From contig CM046350.1 in NCBI GenBank assembly GCA_025403435.1, positions 11,457,008 to 11,521,007 of the forward strand: DNA of 64,000 bases, in the 5' to 3' direction. Origin of the DNA: Artocarpus heterophyllus. Lineage: Eukaryota > Streptophyta > Magnoliopsida > Rosales > Moraceae. Under the pieces are notes generated by a model. It did not search any database. It was not told where the DNA came from and saw only the letters and a list, made by a program, of their open reading frames with translations. This document shows positions 35,115 to 45,784 of the stretch, piece after piece. The stretch's first letter is position 1, and each line of letters starts with the position of its first letter. The translations under genes and the position numbers were made by a program.

Positions 35115-37955
35115 ATACGAAGAATGAGAGAGGACATATAACCAAATATACCATGAAATTTTAATCAAGCATCAAATCTGCTAAGTATTAATGGGTTTTT
35201 TTCTTTTCTTTTTTTGGGCTTGTGGGGGGGAAGGTTTTTGTTAAACATCACAAGTTGTAATGTGTTAACTCCAAGACCTACAAGTTGTTACGTAGACAGA
35301 CAAGTACCACAGTTTTAGATGACAATTTTTGAGTGGCTGAAGAACCAAATTTGTTAATTTTATATTTTACATACCTCGCTCCGAGAGTTCTCATCTCGGA
35401 GAAAATCGAAAACTCTCTTTGGTGGAACCGGAAGCCAGAAGGAAGTCGCAGCGCTTAGCACAATGCCGGGAGGCCTGCCCGGCTCATCCATACTCTTTCT
35501 AGTCATGACCCTCACATCGTCGGAGCCTGTCGCCGATAACGTCGTCCATGCATGAGCAGTAGATGCACCAACACCAACACAAAAGCTCATCACCATTCTC
35601 TCCGCCAGTTTCAACATACTTTTCCTTCCCTCCGGGCTCGTTATCACTGCCCAAAAGAAAAAATTCAAACATTGGTCAAAAGTAAGACTTTATCATGTTC
35701 AAAACAAAAAATAAACAGCACATATAGGAGGTAAATAACTGAATATAATTATAGATTAAATGTACCGCAGAGATTTTCCGCTGGAATGTTGCTGGCCATT
35801 GAACTTGCAAGTCGTTCACATTGTCGGTCTAGAGTTGCGACCCAACGTTTTGCACCAAAGGCAAGACCAGAGTTAACTAGTGGTCTATAGATGTTATGAA
35901 CAGCTCTATCATCCACTTCAACATGTTCAACCCAAATGACCTAAAAACAAAAGTTTTAAAGCATCATTGAATTTAGTACTATATTTAGCGAAATAATTTT
36001 CGGAAGTTAAACATTAATGATATAAAAGAAAGAGGTATTTGCATGCCTTTGAATATCCATTAGGCAATTCTTGGATTAAGCAACCGGAGGGCCTTCTTCG
36101 GCTGCGAGAAATTGGGCTTGGACGAAGATTGTCCAATGAAACATCGACCACGGCCCAAGTTCCATCAGCGTGGTGTTTGCAGTACCTTGCGAAGTAATTT
36201 TCACGGGTTGGGACCAATGGTGATGGTACTTGGAACTCAGCTGTCATCTAATTGTGTAAACGGCAAAAAAAGATTACGTTTTTCAAAAATTAAGAAAATG
36301 GCTTCAATAATTCAATGTTCTTTTCATGAGTTGTGGAATTCCGTACCACTTGCAAGGCTCCATTGTAGTTCCCTGCCACTCCAGTTGAGAGAATATCGAG
36401 TGTCATTGCTCTTGAGACAATACCGCAAAATACAGTTGACCATTGATTCTGCAAAACAAGCCGTTCACAAATGATTTATCAAACAATTTCACGTTTTGTC
36501 TTTTTTTTTTTTTGGGGGAAAAAATGGTACGTCTTTTGTTTGGCTCTAGTATTAGTTATTGAACTCACCACATCCATAAGAATCTCAACAAGATTAGTGT
36601 GATTCATAATGACAACAGCGGATTCTCTAGAAGCTTCGGATTTCATGCCTAATGGTTTAGGCCCAATTCCCCTAGGGAAACTCCTCAAGTACTCGTCCTC
36701 ATTTAGCATTTCACTTAAGTTTTCACCAGGAATCCACAAGGGGTCTCTTGCCTGAGCCATTCTAACTAGCTCCTCCATTGCTGCCACCGCAAGCTCAACG
36801 ATGATCGGCTTGTCAGCCTCAGTTGGCCCCGAGACCGACCTCAGGAGATCGCTACTTGATCCGAACATTTCGCCTACAAAACCTGCCTGAGCCCCAAAAT
36901 TCCCGACCCCGCCCATGTCGAGAGAACGGGAAGACACGTGAGATGAGAGGTGAGAAAGCGAAGACAAAGGCTTGCCGACATATTTGGCAGCGATTCCCGA
37001 TATCCTGTCAATCTTAAGGAAAATAAGTTGAAACTACAGTTAGTACTACAAATGATATTCAATATTGTTGGTTTTTTAGTAAAAAAATTCATATTTACCT
37101 CTTCACGTAAACGGGCGTTTTCTATCCGGAGATGTTGCTCGTCGAAAGACATCTCACCAAGAGCAGCTGGGCCACCGCAGTTGGGGCATTTGGCATTGCA
37201 TAGGGCTTCTTTGTACCTGTTGTTCTCAGCGCGAAGCTTTTCGTTCTCGGCTTTCAGGATCGAGTTCTCATGGCGATCGTGTTGGGCCTAATATTGAACA
37301 CGTGATTAAGGAATTGAACTTAGTTGACATATTTGGTCTTTATAGCTCAAATGTTGGTTTTTTAGGGCACAATCGTCGATCCTAGTATTATGTTTCAAGA
37401 AAAAGAAAAAAAAAAAAAAAAGGAAGATAAAAGAGATCAAGTTTGTAATGCATGTAGTTTTGAAGTAAATGTGTTAATTTATACCTTCATTTGAGTTCGC
37501 TTATTTTGGAACCAAAATTTGACTTGCAAGGGCTCTAACCCTAGCTCTCGGCTCAGCTCTTTTCTTTGCTTGTCATCTGGGTGGGGACACTCCTTGAAGA
37601 ATCTGAGACAAAATCAATTAAGTCAAAAAATAATTACTACACAAATTAATTAAATACCAGAAAGGATAAACTCTGGATGTCTCTCCCCCCTCTCTCTCTC
37701 TCTCTCTCTAGTTAAGAGTAATAAAGAGACTCACGCTTCCATTTCCTGGATTTGGCGCTGGGTGTGGCGATGGTAACTTTTCTTTTTGGGACGTTGGTTC
37801 GGATCCTGGTCGTCTCCAGACGGAGCGTCCATGGTTTCAGTGCCGGATTTAGTCTCAAGATCGTCATCTCGGATCTTTCCCAACTCGTTTTCAGAACTCA
37901 AGTGGCTCATATCCAGCAGATGATGGTGAATATCGAACATATTTGGCTGAAACAT
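34453..37955 (-). CDS. PDF2: HD-Zip class IV homeobox-leucine zipper/START transcription factor, ATML1/PDF2 clade
   Basis: Ten coding exons on the minus strand: 37955-37735, 37602-37485, 37287-37099, 37012-36569, 36448-36347, 36247-36047, 35940-35766, 35646-35375, 35019-34930, 34827-34453. Frame is kept throughout, giving about 728 residues. An acidic N-terminus leads to a homeodomain (about residues 55-115; helix 3 [13 protein letters not shown]), then the zipper-loop-zipper with [20 protein letters not shown], a START domain from about residue 230 ([20 protein letters not shown], then [15 protein letters not shown]), and the HD-START C-terminal region ending [15 protein letters not shown]. 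Family members are nuclear activators that bind L1 boxes and specify epidermal (L1) identity. Oddities: Ser at homeodomain position 4, where relatives usually have Arg, and a GC donor after exon 6. ATML1 versus PDF2 cannot be settled by sequence alone; the neighbour PCFS4 favours PDF2. Confidence 0.92.
35072..35110. repeat. 39-base T homopolymer in an HD-Zip IV intron
   Basis: An uninterrupted T39 on the plus strand (A39 in the transcript) lies 53 bases before the acceptor of exon 9. It is either a mononucleotide microsatellite or a retroposed poly(A) tail; no SINE body was seen beside it. Confidence 0.9.
35941..36046 (-). other. GC-AG intron of the HD-Zip IV gene
   Basis: Exon 6 ends NGYSK with TTCAAAG|GCATGC and exon 7 begins after TTTTTAG|GTCATTTGG, giving [13 protein letters not shown]. 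That matches the conserved family junction in phase 0. No GT donor that restores this junction is present, so the intron probably uses the rare GC-AG class. Confidence 0.75.
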
Positions 37956-38006
37956 TCTTGCAGGAAAATCCTAGGACTGATAACTTAACCTCTATTTTCT
38001 TTTGAT

Positions 38007-38082
38007 CTGCCAAGAAAAACATTCAAGCTAAGCATCACTACATGAGGAACATGTTATAAGTTCAACTTTAGAACAAAATTAG

Positions 38083-38119
<37 letters not shown>

Positions 38120-38640
38120 AAGCGTCCAAGCTGGCCCCAATTTTTTTCCCACTGAAAAGAGAAGAAAAGGACTGAAAGGTTGAGTGAAAGCCAAGTTAAA
38201 AATCTGCATAATAAATAGCAGCTACAACAAGTAGACCAAGTTGTTATGTGTATTCCACCGTGGAAGCAGAAACAATTAATGTACAAGAGAAAAGCTGTAT
38301 ACAATATTTGTATTTATTAATATATGCAATTCTCCTCCAAACCCCACCTTACAGTCATACTCTTCTCATTCTGGGTATTTGTGGAGACAGGGCTTAAATG
38401 GGATAAACCGAAACTACTAGTTTGGTTTATCCCATTTATTACACTACTATTTTTTTAATTAAGAGTTTAAAAATAATATATACATCCCTCTAAAAAAAAT
38501 AAATTATAATACTCTATTATGATCAGAATAATCTTACGAATTATTGAACTGATAAAGAACAGTAAATCTTGTAAAAAAAAACCAGAAACTCCCATAGCAA
38601 TAACACAAGGAAAAAAGAGTAAAAAAATGGGTAAACTCAC
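38007..38640 (-). other. Probable 5'UTR intron of the HD-Zip IV gene
   Basis: On the minus strand a strong donor CAT|GTGAGTTT (38640) and an acceptor TTTCTTGGCAG (38007) flank 634 bases directly upstream of the coding exon. Leader introns are common in this gene family. It contains an (AT)n run at about 38087-38116 and a near-perfect palindrome at 38395-38438. The leader exon would cover roughly 38641 to 38770 or beyond. Confidence 0.55.
38395..38438. repeat. Near-perfect 44-base palindrome
   Basis: Left arm TAAATGGGATAAACC-G-AAACTA, one central base, then right arm TAGTTTGGTTTATCCCATTTA: a stem of 21 base pairs with one bulged G and almost no loop. It lies in the presumed 5'UTR intron. Confidence 0.85.
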
Positions 38641-39229
38641 ATGATTGATTGTCAGCGGCGAAGAAGATGACTGAAATGGATTGAAAATTTCCTCCCTTTA
38701 AATAAAAGTTCCAGGTTACTCTTCCGAAGCATTTTTCCTGCTCTATGGTGTGCATATACAAACCCTAGCTAGGCCATAACCAGATCATCTGTCTCTTTCT
38801 CTCACTTGTTCTTTTTTTTTTCTCTCTCTTTGATGAAGACGGTTCTTCTCGGTTTGGCTTTCTTGAAAGTATTTGACTTGGCGCTTTCTGGGGTTGGTGT
38901 TAATAGATTCTATGCGCGCTGACGTAGTAAAGCCAAAAGCAATAGTCGTAGAAAGTAACTGACGGGAAAAAAAATTGAAATTTTTGTGATTTGGGGCTTT
39001 CAAAAAGTAATCAGCCTTTTCTCTATTACGTGCCAAAATAAAACAACTAAATAGCAGTTGACAATGAGTTTAGGACGTATTTGACTATATCTTCCCGGAA
39101 CGTCAAACCTGATCAAACACAAAAGACTAATGTAACGCCAATATCGGCATACTATGTATAGTTTTTTTTTACTCTAAAAGGTACAAGGTGAAATTATAAG
39201 AGACGTACATAAGAAAAAGAACGAGAAAG

Positions 39230-39600
39230 TTTGCTAAGCATAACAGAAATGTGAAAGAAGATGTGGGTTTAAGAGGGTTATCAACTTAAACCTTTTTTCA
39301 AGCTTTGGAGAAATAACTATTCGAGAATGGTCAGATCTGTGATCGATAGTATTTTGGAAAGCTAAAGAGTGGAGTTTTTTTGGAGTGCTTAATGTTTGAG
39401 CAGGCTTTGAGAAGGCGTTGAGGAGGGGGAAAAAAACAAGAATATTGCGGTGGTGAAGAAGAGAGGAAAGAAACGGACGAGGGAAAACAGGAGACAATAT
39501 CGAGAGAGAGAGGGAGAGAGGAAGAAGAAGAGAGGAAGAAAGAAACAGATGGAGAGGATGTGGCAGCAAGAGGAGTTATTACATGCAGGCGTATTGAGAT
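39230..39600 (-). promoter_or_regulatory. CT-rich putative leader of the HD-Zip IV gene
   Basis: Read on the minus strand, about 39560-39430 is strongly pyrimidine-rich (CTCTTCTTCTTCC-type), as in many plant leaders. Open frames here have no ATG-initiated conserved product. A possible donor (AAAAAAG|GTTTAAG) lies near 39290, so the leader may be split by more than one intron. Exon boundaries are not certain. Confidence 0.4.
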
Positions 39601-39612
39601 GGTGCGCAATTG

Positions 39613-39621
39613 CACTTATAG
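39613..39621 (-). promoter_or_regulatory. Putative TATA box, HD-Zip IV gene
   Basis: On the minus strand the sequence reads CTATAAGTG, about 30 bases upstream of the start of the CT-rich leader, the usual TATA-to-start spacing in plants. Confidence 0.5.
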
Positions 39622-39636
39622 AGGCAAGGAAAGATG

Positions 39637-39644
39637 TAAATGCA
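39637..39644. promoter_or_regulatory. L1 box (TAAATGCA), HD-Zip IV binding site
   Basis: An exact TAAATGCA on the plus strand lies about 20 bases upstream of the putative TATA box. L1 boxes are the sites bound by ATML1/PDF2-type factors, and an L1 box is known in the ATML1 promoter, so this is a candidate for autoregulation. Confidence 0.55.
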
Positions 39645-39649
39645 AGGCC

Positions 39650-41637
39650 AGAGAGAGAGAGGGAGAGAGTTTTGGAATCTCATCCTGAAGTGTTAAATTT
39701 TTGTCCCCGGGTCGGGTATAGTGAAATGAATGACAGCCTCAAGTTCAACTTTTTCAACTTTCAAGCGCTCTCTGAAAATGAAAAGCAAAAAAAAAAAAAA
39801 TCAACTGTCCAGCTTTAACTTTTCTCAATAATTTCCCCTCGAGAAGGGGAAAAAAAAAATTGGCGACATATTTGTGTGTTTGTGCATACGGACTGATGCT
39901 AACTGATAATGATTTCTATGTGACACGTTTGCAGATGTGACGGTTATATCATATGGTGCTGATGGATTGGCTAGGGTTAAAATTTATGGTGGGTAGACAA
40001 CTTAATTGTATGATTGGAGTACAAATGTTTCTTAATCTATATTAATGTCTTGTATGTGTGTATATATGCTTCATCTTAACATTGTTGAATTATAGAAGAT
40101 TCATCTGATTCCAAAGCGTAATTCTTTTCTTTTTTTTCCTTGTATCCAAGCATATCTGGTCTAATTAATTAAGCTGGTCGCTGAAAATAGGAGTACAAAA
40201 AATTAATTAACGAATTACAAACACCATATTGATACCAAGGAAAAAACAAAACAAATGAATGAATATCATCATTCCTGATGTATATTATGTATGTATAAAC
40301 GCAATAACAACAGTCGTTGTATCATGAGCCTACTATGGAAATCAATTACAGAATAATTTGGTAATTGAAACGTGTTAAGCAATACATTCAAACACTTCTC
40401 AATCTATAATATTTTTTATTTTAAATTTCTACATCCATAGATTCAAAAAAATAATTGTAAAATTATATTTCAGACTTAATAAAATGCACTTGACTTGTTA
40501 AAGGATCCTTCGGAAACATGTCCATGTAAATTACATTATTTGAGTGTTTACTTCCTCATAATTAGGGTGACATGAATTAGAACAGACACGAAGTGAAAAT
40601 ACATGGTCAAAATGAGTTCTTTACATAGAATACAGAATTTGAAGTTGAAGTCACAATTATTCGTATACGTTTACTTAAACCTAAAATCAAAATGAGCAAT
40701 TACAATTGCTTACAAGTTATCTGTTTAGTAAATTTTGTATTTTAAATTTCAAAAGTAAATTATATATTTGTTATAATAATTTTAATTATAACTAACATAT
40801 ACATAATATGAGAAAAATAAAATAGTATCAAAAGTGAAAAAAATTGAAATTTATTATGTAATAAATTATATATTTGCATCGGTAGTCCCTCAACTCTTTA
40901 CAAGATGACACTTTGGTTTCTCATTTTTAAATTTTGGCAAAATAGTTTCTCAATTCTCGAACCTTGGCAATTAAACCTTTTCCATCAAAATTCGTTAAAA
41001 ACTCACGGAAAAGTACAAATGCGCATCACATGGCTATTTTTCAAAGGGTATAAATGGTATTTTTATTTATATGAAAGATAAAAAATAAAAAAAAGAACTG
41101 AACAAAATAAATAACAAAGTAAAGGTAAGAGATGAGCTGTGGTGTTTAGGCCTGTGATGAGAAAGGTGATTGTGGTTGAGGCAGGGAGGTCATGGTTATC
41201 TTTGTCAGCGACGGGAGGGCGAGCCAGCATGGTGGTGAGGTGGCAACGGAAGATCCGATTCGCAGAGGGCAGCGCCAGGAGATCTGGTTTGTGGAGGGCC
41301 TCAATCACGAGATCAAGGTCGTAGTCAGAAGGCCGCAATAAGGAGGGGCTCCGCTATGAGGTGGCTTTTTTGTGGAGGGATCAATGCAATGAGTTTTGTT
41401 CGTGAGTGAGATCTGCTCTCTTCATTCACTGGTTTGTAGCGGCATATAATTGTTTGGTTTAGTAGATTTTGTTTGGTTAGAGATTCTTTCCCTTAATTCC
41501 TCACCTTGTTTGCTGATGATGATGCTTGTATGGCACTACACTCCAGTCCATCTTTTTTTGTCCACAATCACAAAATCATAAGTGATAGTTCCTTAAAAAA
41601 GTGAAAAAGAAAAAAGAAAAAATCTAGACTAGTAGGA
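39650..41637. other. Intergenic DNA upstream of the HD-Zip IV gene
   Basis: AT-rich, no gene. About 40870-41030 (GTCCCTCAACTC...TTTGGTTTCTCA...CAATTCTC) resembles a repeat family frequent in plant genomes. A GC-richer patch at 41130-41350 is open on both strands (91 codons minus, 61 plus) but unrecognised. Confidence 0.4.
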
Positions 41638-42213
41638 ACATTGATGAATCTTAATATTGGTATATATGTATATATATGAACCTCGGTAACGACTAACGTA
41701 AAGTAGCTACGGAATATGATCATAATGAATCTCATAAGATGAATAATGATTGAAAATCTAACTAACCATGCAGGTTTAATATAGTAATGAATAGAATCTA
41801 AAGGTGAGTAATGGTTTGTCCTATTAAACACGTCGATGTTCATCCTTTTTATATTTACATCTCTCAGATAGAATTCAGTGTAACTTATCTAACGAAAAAT
41901 AGGTGACAACATTGTTGGCCTCGTGTTGGAAGATTTTAGTATTATTGTAACTCGTTCAAATCATGTAAGATTTATAAAACTATCTTGGTGACTGTGTTGA
42001 GTTATGTATGTGATTGGGAATTGTACTACAGTGACGATGACTGTATTTTTAATATATAGTACTACACTAAAATTATGGTTTGTATTTAAAGCTTATTCTT
42101 ATTTTCTGTTTATTTCAAAGACCAATGGCAATGTTTTATTGTTTTGATATAATATTGTATTTAAATCTTTTCTTATTTATTTAATACTATTGACCCCACA
42201 TAAGGGCATTACA
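41638..42213 (+). repeat. LTR 3'-end fragment, same family as 60300-62594
   Basis: Collinear with about 62010-62594: shared TGGTATATATGTATATATAT-like start, CTAACCATGCAGGTTT, CTAAAGGTGAGTAATGGTTT, and an end in GGGCATTACA (42204-42213). No primer-binding site follows, so it is an isolated fragment or solo LTR. Confidence 0.7.
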
Positions 42214-42490
42214 AAACCACCCTTTTCCTTCTTCTTTCTCAGCACCAACAACTGATCGGGCAACCTTTTCTCCTCGACTTCACTCGATTTTGTATGAGTT
42301 GTACAAAGTTTCCATCAGGTCTTAGTCACGACGGTGGTCTAGCGTGGATTTGAGTTCGCAAAAGAGTCAAGTCATGATGGGGCAGGTCGGCACGATTTAA
42401 TTGCTAGAGAAGAGGACCTCACTTGGGAGCTAAGCTCATGATGTCGATGTCTACTCCCCCTCTCTTTTTTCCGGCAACAACTGTGGGTTT
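42214..42490. other. Intergenic DNA
   Basis: A moderately GC-rich stretch directly upstream of the RNase H-like fragment. It may belong to the same decayed element but has no continuous frame. Confidence 0.3.
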
Positions 42491-42493
42491 CAT

Positions 42494-42691
42494 TTGAATT
42501 ATGTCCTCCCTTTCCCTTCTTTAAGCGTTCTTGTTAATAGCTTAATCACCTCTTTTCAATGTATTGAGTTTAAACGGGTCCCTGGACAATGCAATAGTGC
42601 TGCCCATGCTTTGTGTGCATGGGCCCTTCGGAGCAGTTTAAAATTCTCGAGTTTCAGAAGGGAAAAAAACTGTGAAATATTCCCATATTAA
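42494..42691 (+). pseudogene. RNase H-like (RVT_3 type) coding fragment
   Basis: The translation contains FKRVPGQCNSAAHALCAWAL, matching the C-terminal pattern of plant RNase H-like domains carried by LINE elements and domesticated relatives (Arg, Asn, then AA/AH and A). Only this tail is visible; no upstream catalytic acids or reverse transcriptase were found. It is a small relic, not a functional gene. Confidence 0.55.
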
Positions 42692-43935
42692 ATGTTTGAA
42701 GGGTTTTGGTTTGATTAAGGAATTCAATTGTGAAGGGAAAAAAAAATCAAAATTGTTGTATTGTTCATCCGCCAACAACAATAGAGTCGTTGAACGTATA
42801 CCTATAGCATTTCATCAATTGTCTATTGAAGATCGAATTTTTTTAAATTATTTTCTATTGCTGGCGAGGTGATGCAAGTAAAAGAATGCACCGGCGACTC
42901 TCAATCCTTTTTTTGTTTTGCTTTTTTTTTTTTTTTAATAAGGGCATTTGGCATTCTTACCCCCTAAACTGGTGCAAATTTATAATTTTCCCATGAACTT
43001 TTAATTTTAATAAGTTGTCCCTTGAATTTATAAATATGTACTAAATCATCCCCCATTGATAGGGATTTTAGTTTTTTTGACAGAAATTGACATATAATTT
43101 AAACATGAATAGTTGATTATAGACATGAATTGTCATTTTTATATATTTGACCTAAACTTATTGTGGTTAATATCTTTAATTAAGTTTTTATCAAAATATA
43201 AGATTTTGAATTAACTTTGATTTGAATATAAATTTGAGTTAACATTTATATGAAACTTTTGTACTCTTAATTACCAACCCATGTGAAAATCACTAATCAA
43301 TTTTAGTCACAAAATTAACATTGCTATTAATAGGAGGCCATTTGCTACAAATTTGTAAGTTTGGGGGGGCAATAGTGTAAAATACCCTTTTAATAAATTT
43401 TGCTAAGTTCTTCAAGGGCATTTTAGTCTTTTCAAATTAAATTATGGTTATGTGGAGAACACATGACGAAAGACCTTCAACTAGACGTTTGACCATTAAA
43501 TTGATCATGTTGCACGAAAATCAAAAGGTTAGACCCACCTCAGCTACAAAAAAAGAGAAAAATTACACAATATGTCATATTTTTTTTCATGCCACAAATT
43601 CTAAAAAAAAAAAAAAAATTCATGCGACAAAATTTTTGATATGCCACAAATTATGATATCTTTCCAACAGAGAAAACAATTTCAAATTTTCTTTTATGCT
43701 TCTCTGTCCTCTATCTCTATTTCTCGTCACTTCTCTTTCTTCTTTCTCTCTCACCTCCTTTGAACCTTCATCTTCTTTGTTTCTCACCATTGATTGTAGC
43801 CTCTATCATGTGACACTCATCGCCGAAGGAGATCTGTTGACTAGATTCAGAGCTTAGTTGCTAAAGGCAGCTGATCTATAGCCTCTGTCACGCGACACCC
43901 GTTGTCAGATAAGATCTATGGACTAGATCGGGTGT
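42692..43935. other. Intergenic DNA with repeat remnants
   Basis: About 42940-43420 resembles the plant repeat family built on phrases such as CCCCCTAAACT and GTCCCTTGAATTT. CT-rich sequence at 43690-43790 is followed by a short GC-richer patch (43795-43925) with two imperfect copies of TAGCCTCTRTCA. No gene. Confidence 0.35.
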
Positions 43936-44204
43936 AATACCTAGAAAATTCTTAACTTTATTATACATATAATATTCAAGGACTGTGTTAAGAAAAATAC
44001 ATGTCATGAGGACAATTGTTTAGAACCGATTTTTATGGTAAATTCCATAAAAATGAAAATGAGATTTTTAAGATTAAAAATCATGCCATAGTCTTAAAAC
44101 AAGGAATAAATGATCAAAAAATAAGATAGAAAGATTAATTATTATGAAATGTATTGTAGCAAATTTTAAGACAAAATTAAATTATAAGAAAAATACTATA
44201 TAGA

Positions 44205-44580
44205 AAATATAGAATTATACAGTATAACAGGTAAGCTGTACAAAGATTATATAGTATGAGAATTTTGTAGAATAAGAAATACACAGTATGAAAATCATAC
44301 AATATTAGAATAATACAGTGTAAGGATTATACTGATAAAGTAATACAGTATAATGAGTTATGCTAATAAAGTTATGTAGTATAAAATTATACTACAAAAG
44401 TAAATGCAGTGTGAGAATTGGGCAGTATAAAGTTAAACAATAGAAGAGTTATACTATGTGGTAGATGTGGATAAGTGTGGATAATGTGAAAATTTATGGA
44501 TCATGAAAAATAGTATAGCAAAGAATACTGATAGTATGGAAAATTATATTGGTAGTATAGGAAAAACACAGTGCTATGTA
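44205..44580. repeat. Degenerate ATACAGTATA-type minisatellite
   Basis: About fifteen loosely spaced variants of ACAGTATAA / TTATACTA occur at roughly 20-30-base intervals, including ATACAGTATAA, ACACAGTATGA, ATACAGTGTAA and ATACAGTATAATGAG. The array is imperfect and non-coding. Confidence 0.55.
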
Positions 44581-44622
44581 AATTTGGGCTATTAAAAAGA
44601 CGATGTAGACCCACAAGAACCT

Positions 44623-45018
44623 TTAAAGGCCAAAAAACTTCCATGTCTTCCCTCTAAAAATCTGGTTTTGACAAGTGGGAAGGGGGCAAGGTTTTTTGCA
44701 ATTTAGTCCCTAGTATGGATCTATATATACCTAAGAGTATTTTTTGAAAAAATGTTGGTTTTATTTCATCAAAATCGCTCCTATTCTCCCCCACCCAAAG
44801 GAAATTTCCCCCTACAAGGACATCCCAAAGGTTGAAAAACCTTCCACATCCTCCCTATAAAAATCTGGTTTTGACAAGAGGGAAGGGGTAAGCTTTCTTT
44901 GCAATTTAGTCCCTAGTATGGATCTATATATATACCTAAGAGTATTTTTGAAAAAATGTTGGTTTTATTTCATCAAAATTGCTCCTATTCTCTCCCACCC
45001 AAAGGAAATTGCCCCCTT
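44623..45018 (+). repeat. About 202-bp tandem duplication with TATA-like sites
   Basis: Two adjacent copies (about 44623-44824 and 44825-45018) share TCTGGTTTTGACAAG, GCAATTTAGTCCCTAGTATG, CTATATATA(TA)CCTAAGAG, AAAATGTTGGTTTTATTTCA and CACCCAAAGGAAATT. Offset is 202-203 bases. Each copy includes one TATA-like box. Confidence 0.85.
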
Positions 45019-45784
45019 TGCCTAAGAACTTCTCTCTCAAAATTTTTGATGATTTTATCCTCCAATCATCGTTAGAAGCAAACTTAAGGCCTTGGTCGAG
45101 TTCAAGGAAGTTTCAAGGTGAAAATCTGAACTTTACCTTTTGTGTTTTATGGCTTTTGTTTAAGTTCTATAAGGGATTTTTATGTTATGATATGAACTTA
45201 ATATCAAGGGGCTTTAGAAGCTTTCAAGTGTGAAAAAGAGAGAACAAGCTTTCTGGAATAGTTAGGTAAATTTCTATTCCTTGAAACTATGTTAAAGTTT
45301 GCATATTTTTGTACACATCAAGTGTTTGATGTAAGTTAAGAGCTAAGGCATATAAAGAGACTATATGGCATCAGTATGTTATGTAATTTATGGATGATGA
45401 TGATGATGGAAAGATGAAAACTAGGGTTGCTAGCAAAAAAAAAAAAGTGTGACAAACTTCATCATAAACACAAAGTTTAAGCATTTAAGGTGTTTCATGA
45501 AATGATTTTAAATATGGTATGAAAAGAAAACCATATAGCATGATTATTTTATATGTTAAGTGCTTGAAAAAGTGTTTAAAAGGGGTAGAATGGGATTAAA
45601 CCTAGTAAAGTAAGATAAACCAAGTTTTGACACAAATAGTGTATTTAAAGGCTATTTTGAAAGATCTAAGTATTTGAGGCCCTTAGAGGTCAAAATTTTA
45701 AAATTTTAACATTTTTGTACTAAAGTATTTTTTAAAATACAAGTTTGACATGCTATATACATAAATTAACTAGATCTTACTAAC

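Larger units (their letters stand above)
43936..45420 (+). repeat. LTR-like sequence with duplicated promoter segment
   Basis: It starts TGTAATACCTAG (43936), like many plant Ty3/gypsy LTRs, and contains a degenerate AT-rich repeat, a tandem duplication carrying TATA-like sites, and a leader-like region. Its right boundary is unclear because the opposite-strand LTR at 45785-47510 may extend into it. No partner LTR or PBS was identified. Confidence 0.4.

Noticed and set aside
34517..35137. 206-codon minus-strand frame
   Set aside because: It crosses an intron and reads exons 9-10 of the HD-Zip IV gene out of frame; the Lys run is the poly-A tract.
38395..38438. miRNA hairpin
   Set aside because: The loop is about one base and the stem only about 21 bp, unlike plant miRNA precursors.
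39234..39615. Minus-strand frames of 94-111 codons
   Set aside because: CT-rich leader sequence without an ATG-initiated conserved product; better explained as a 5'UTR.
40870..41030. Possible exon in sequence resembling phrase repeats
   Set aside because: No frame continues through it and similar sequence recurs at about 42.95 and 59.65 kb, typical of dispersed repeats.
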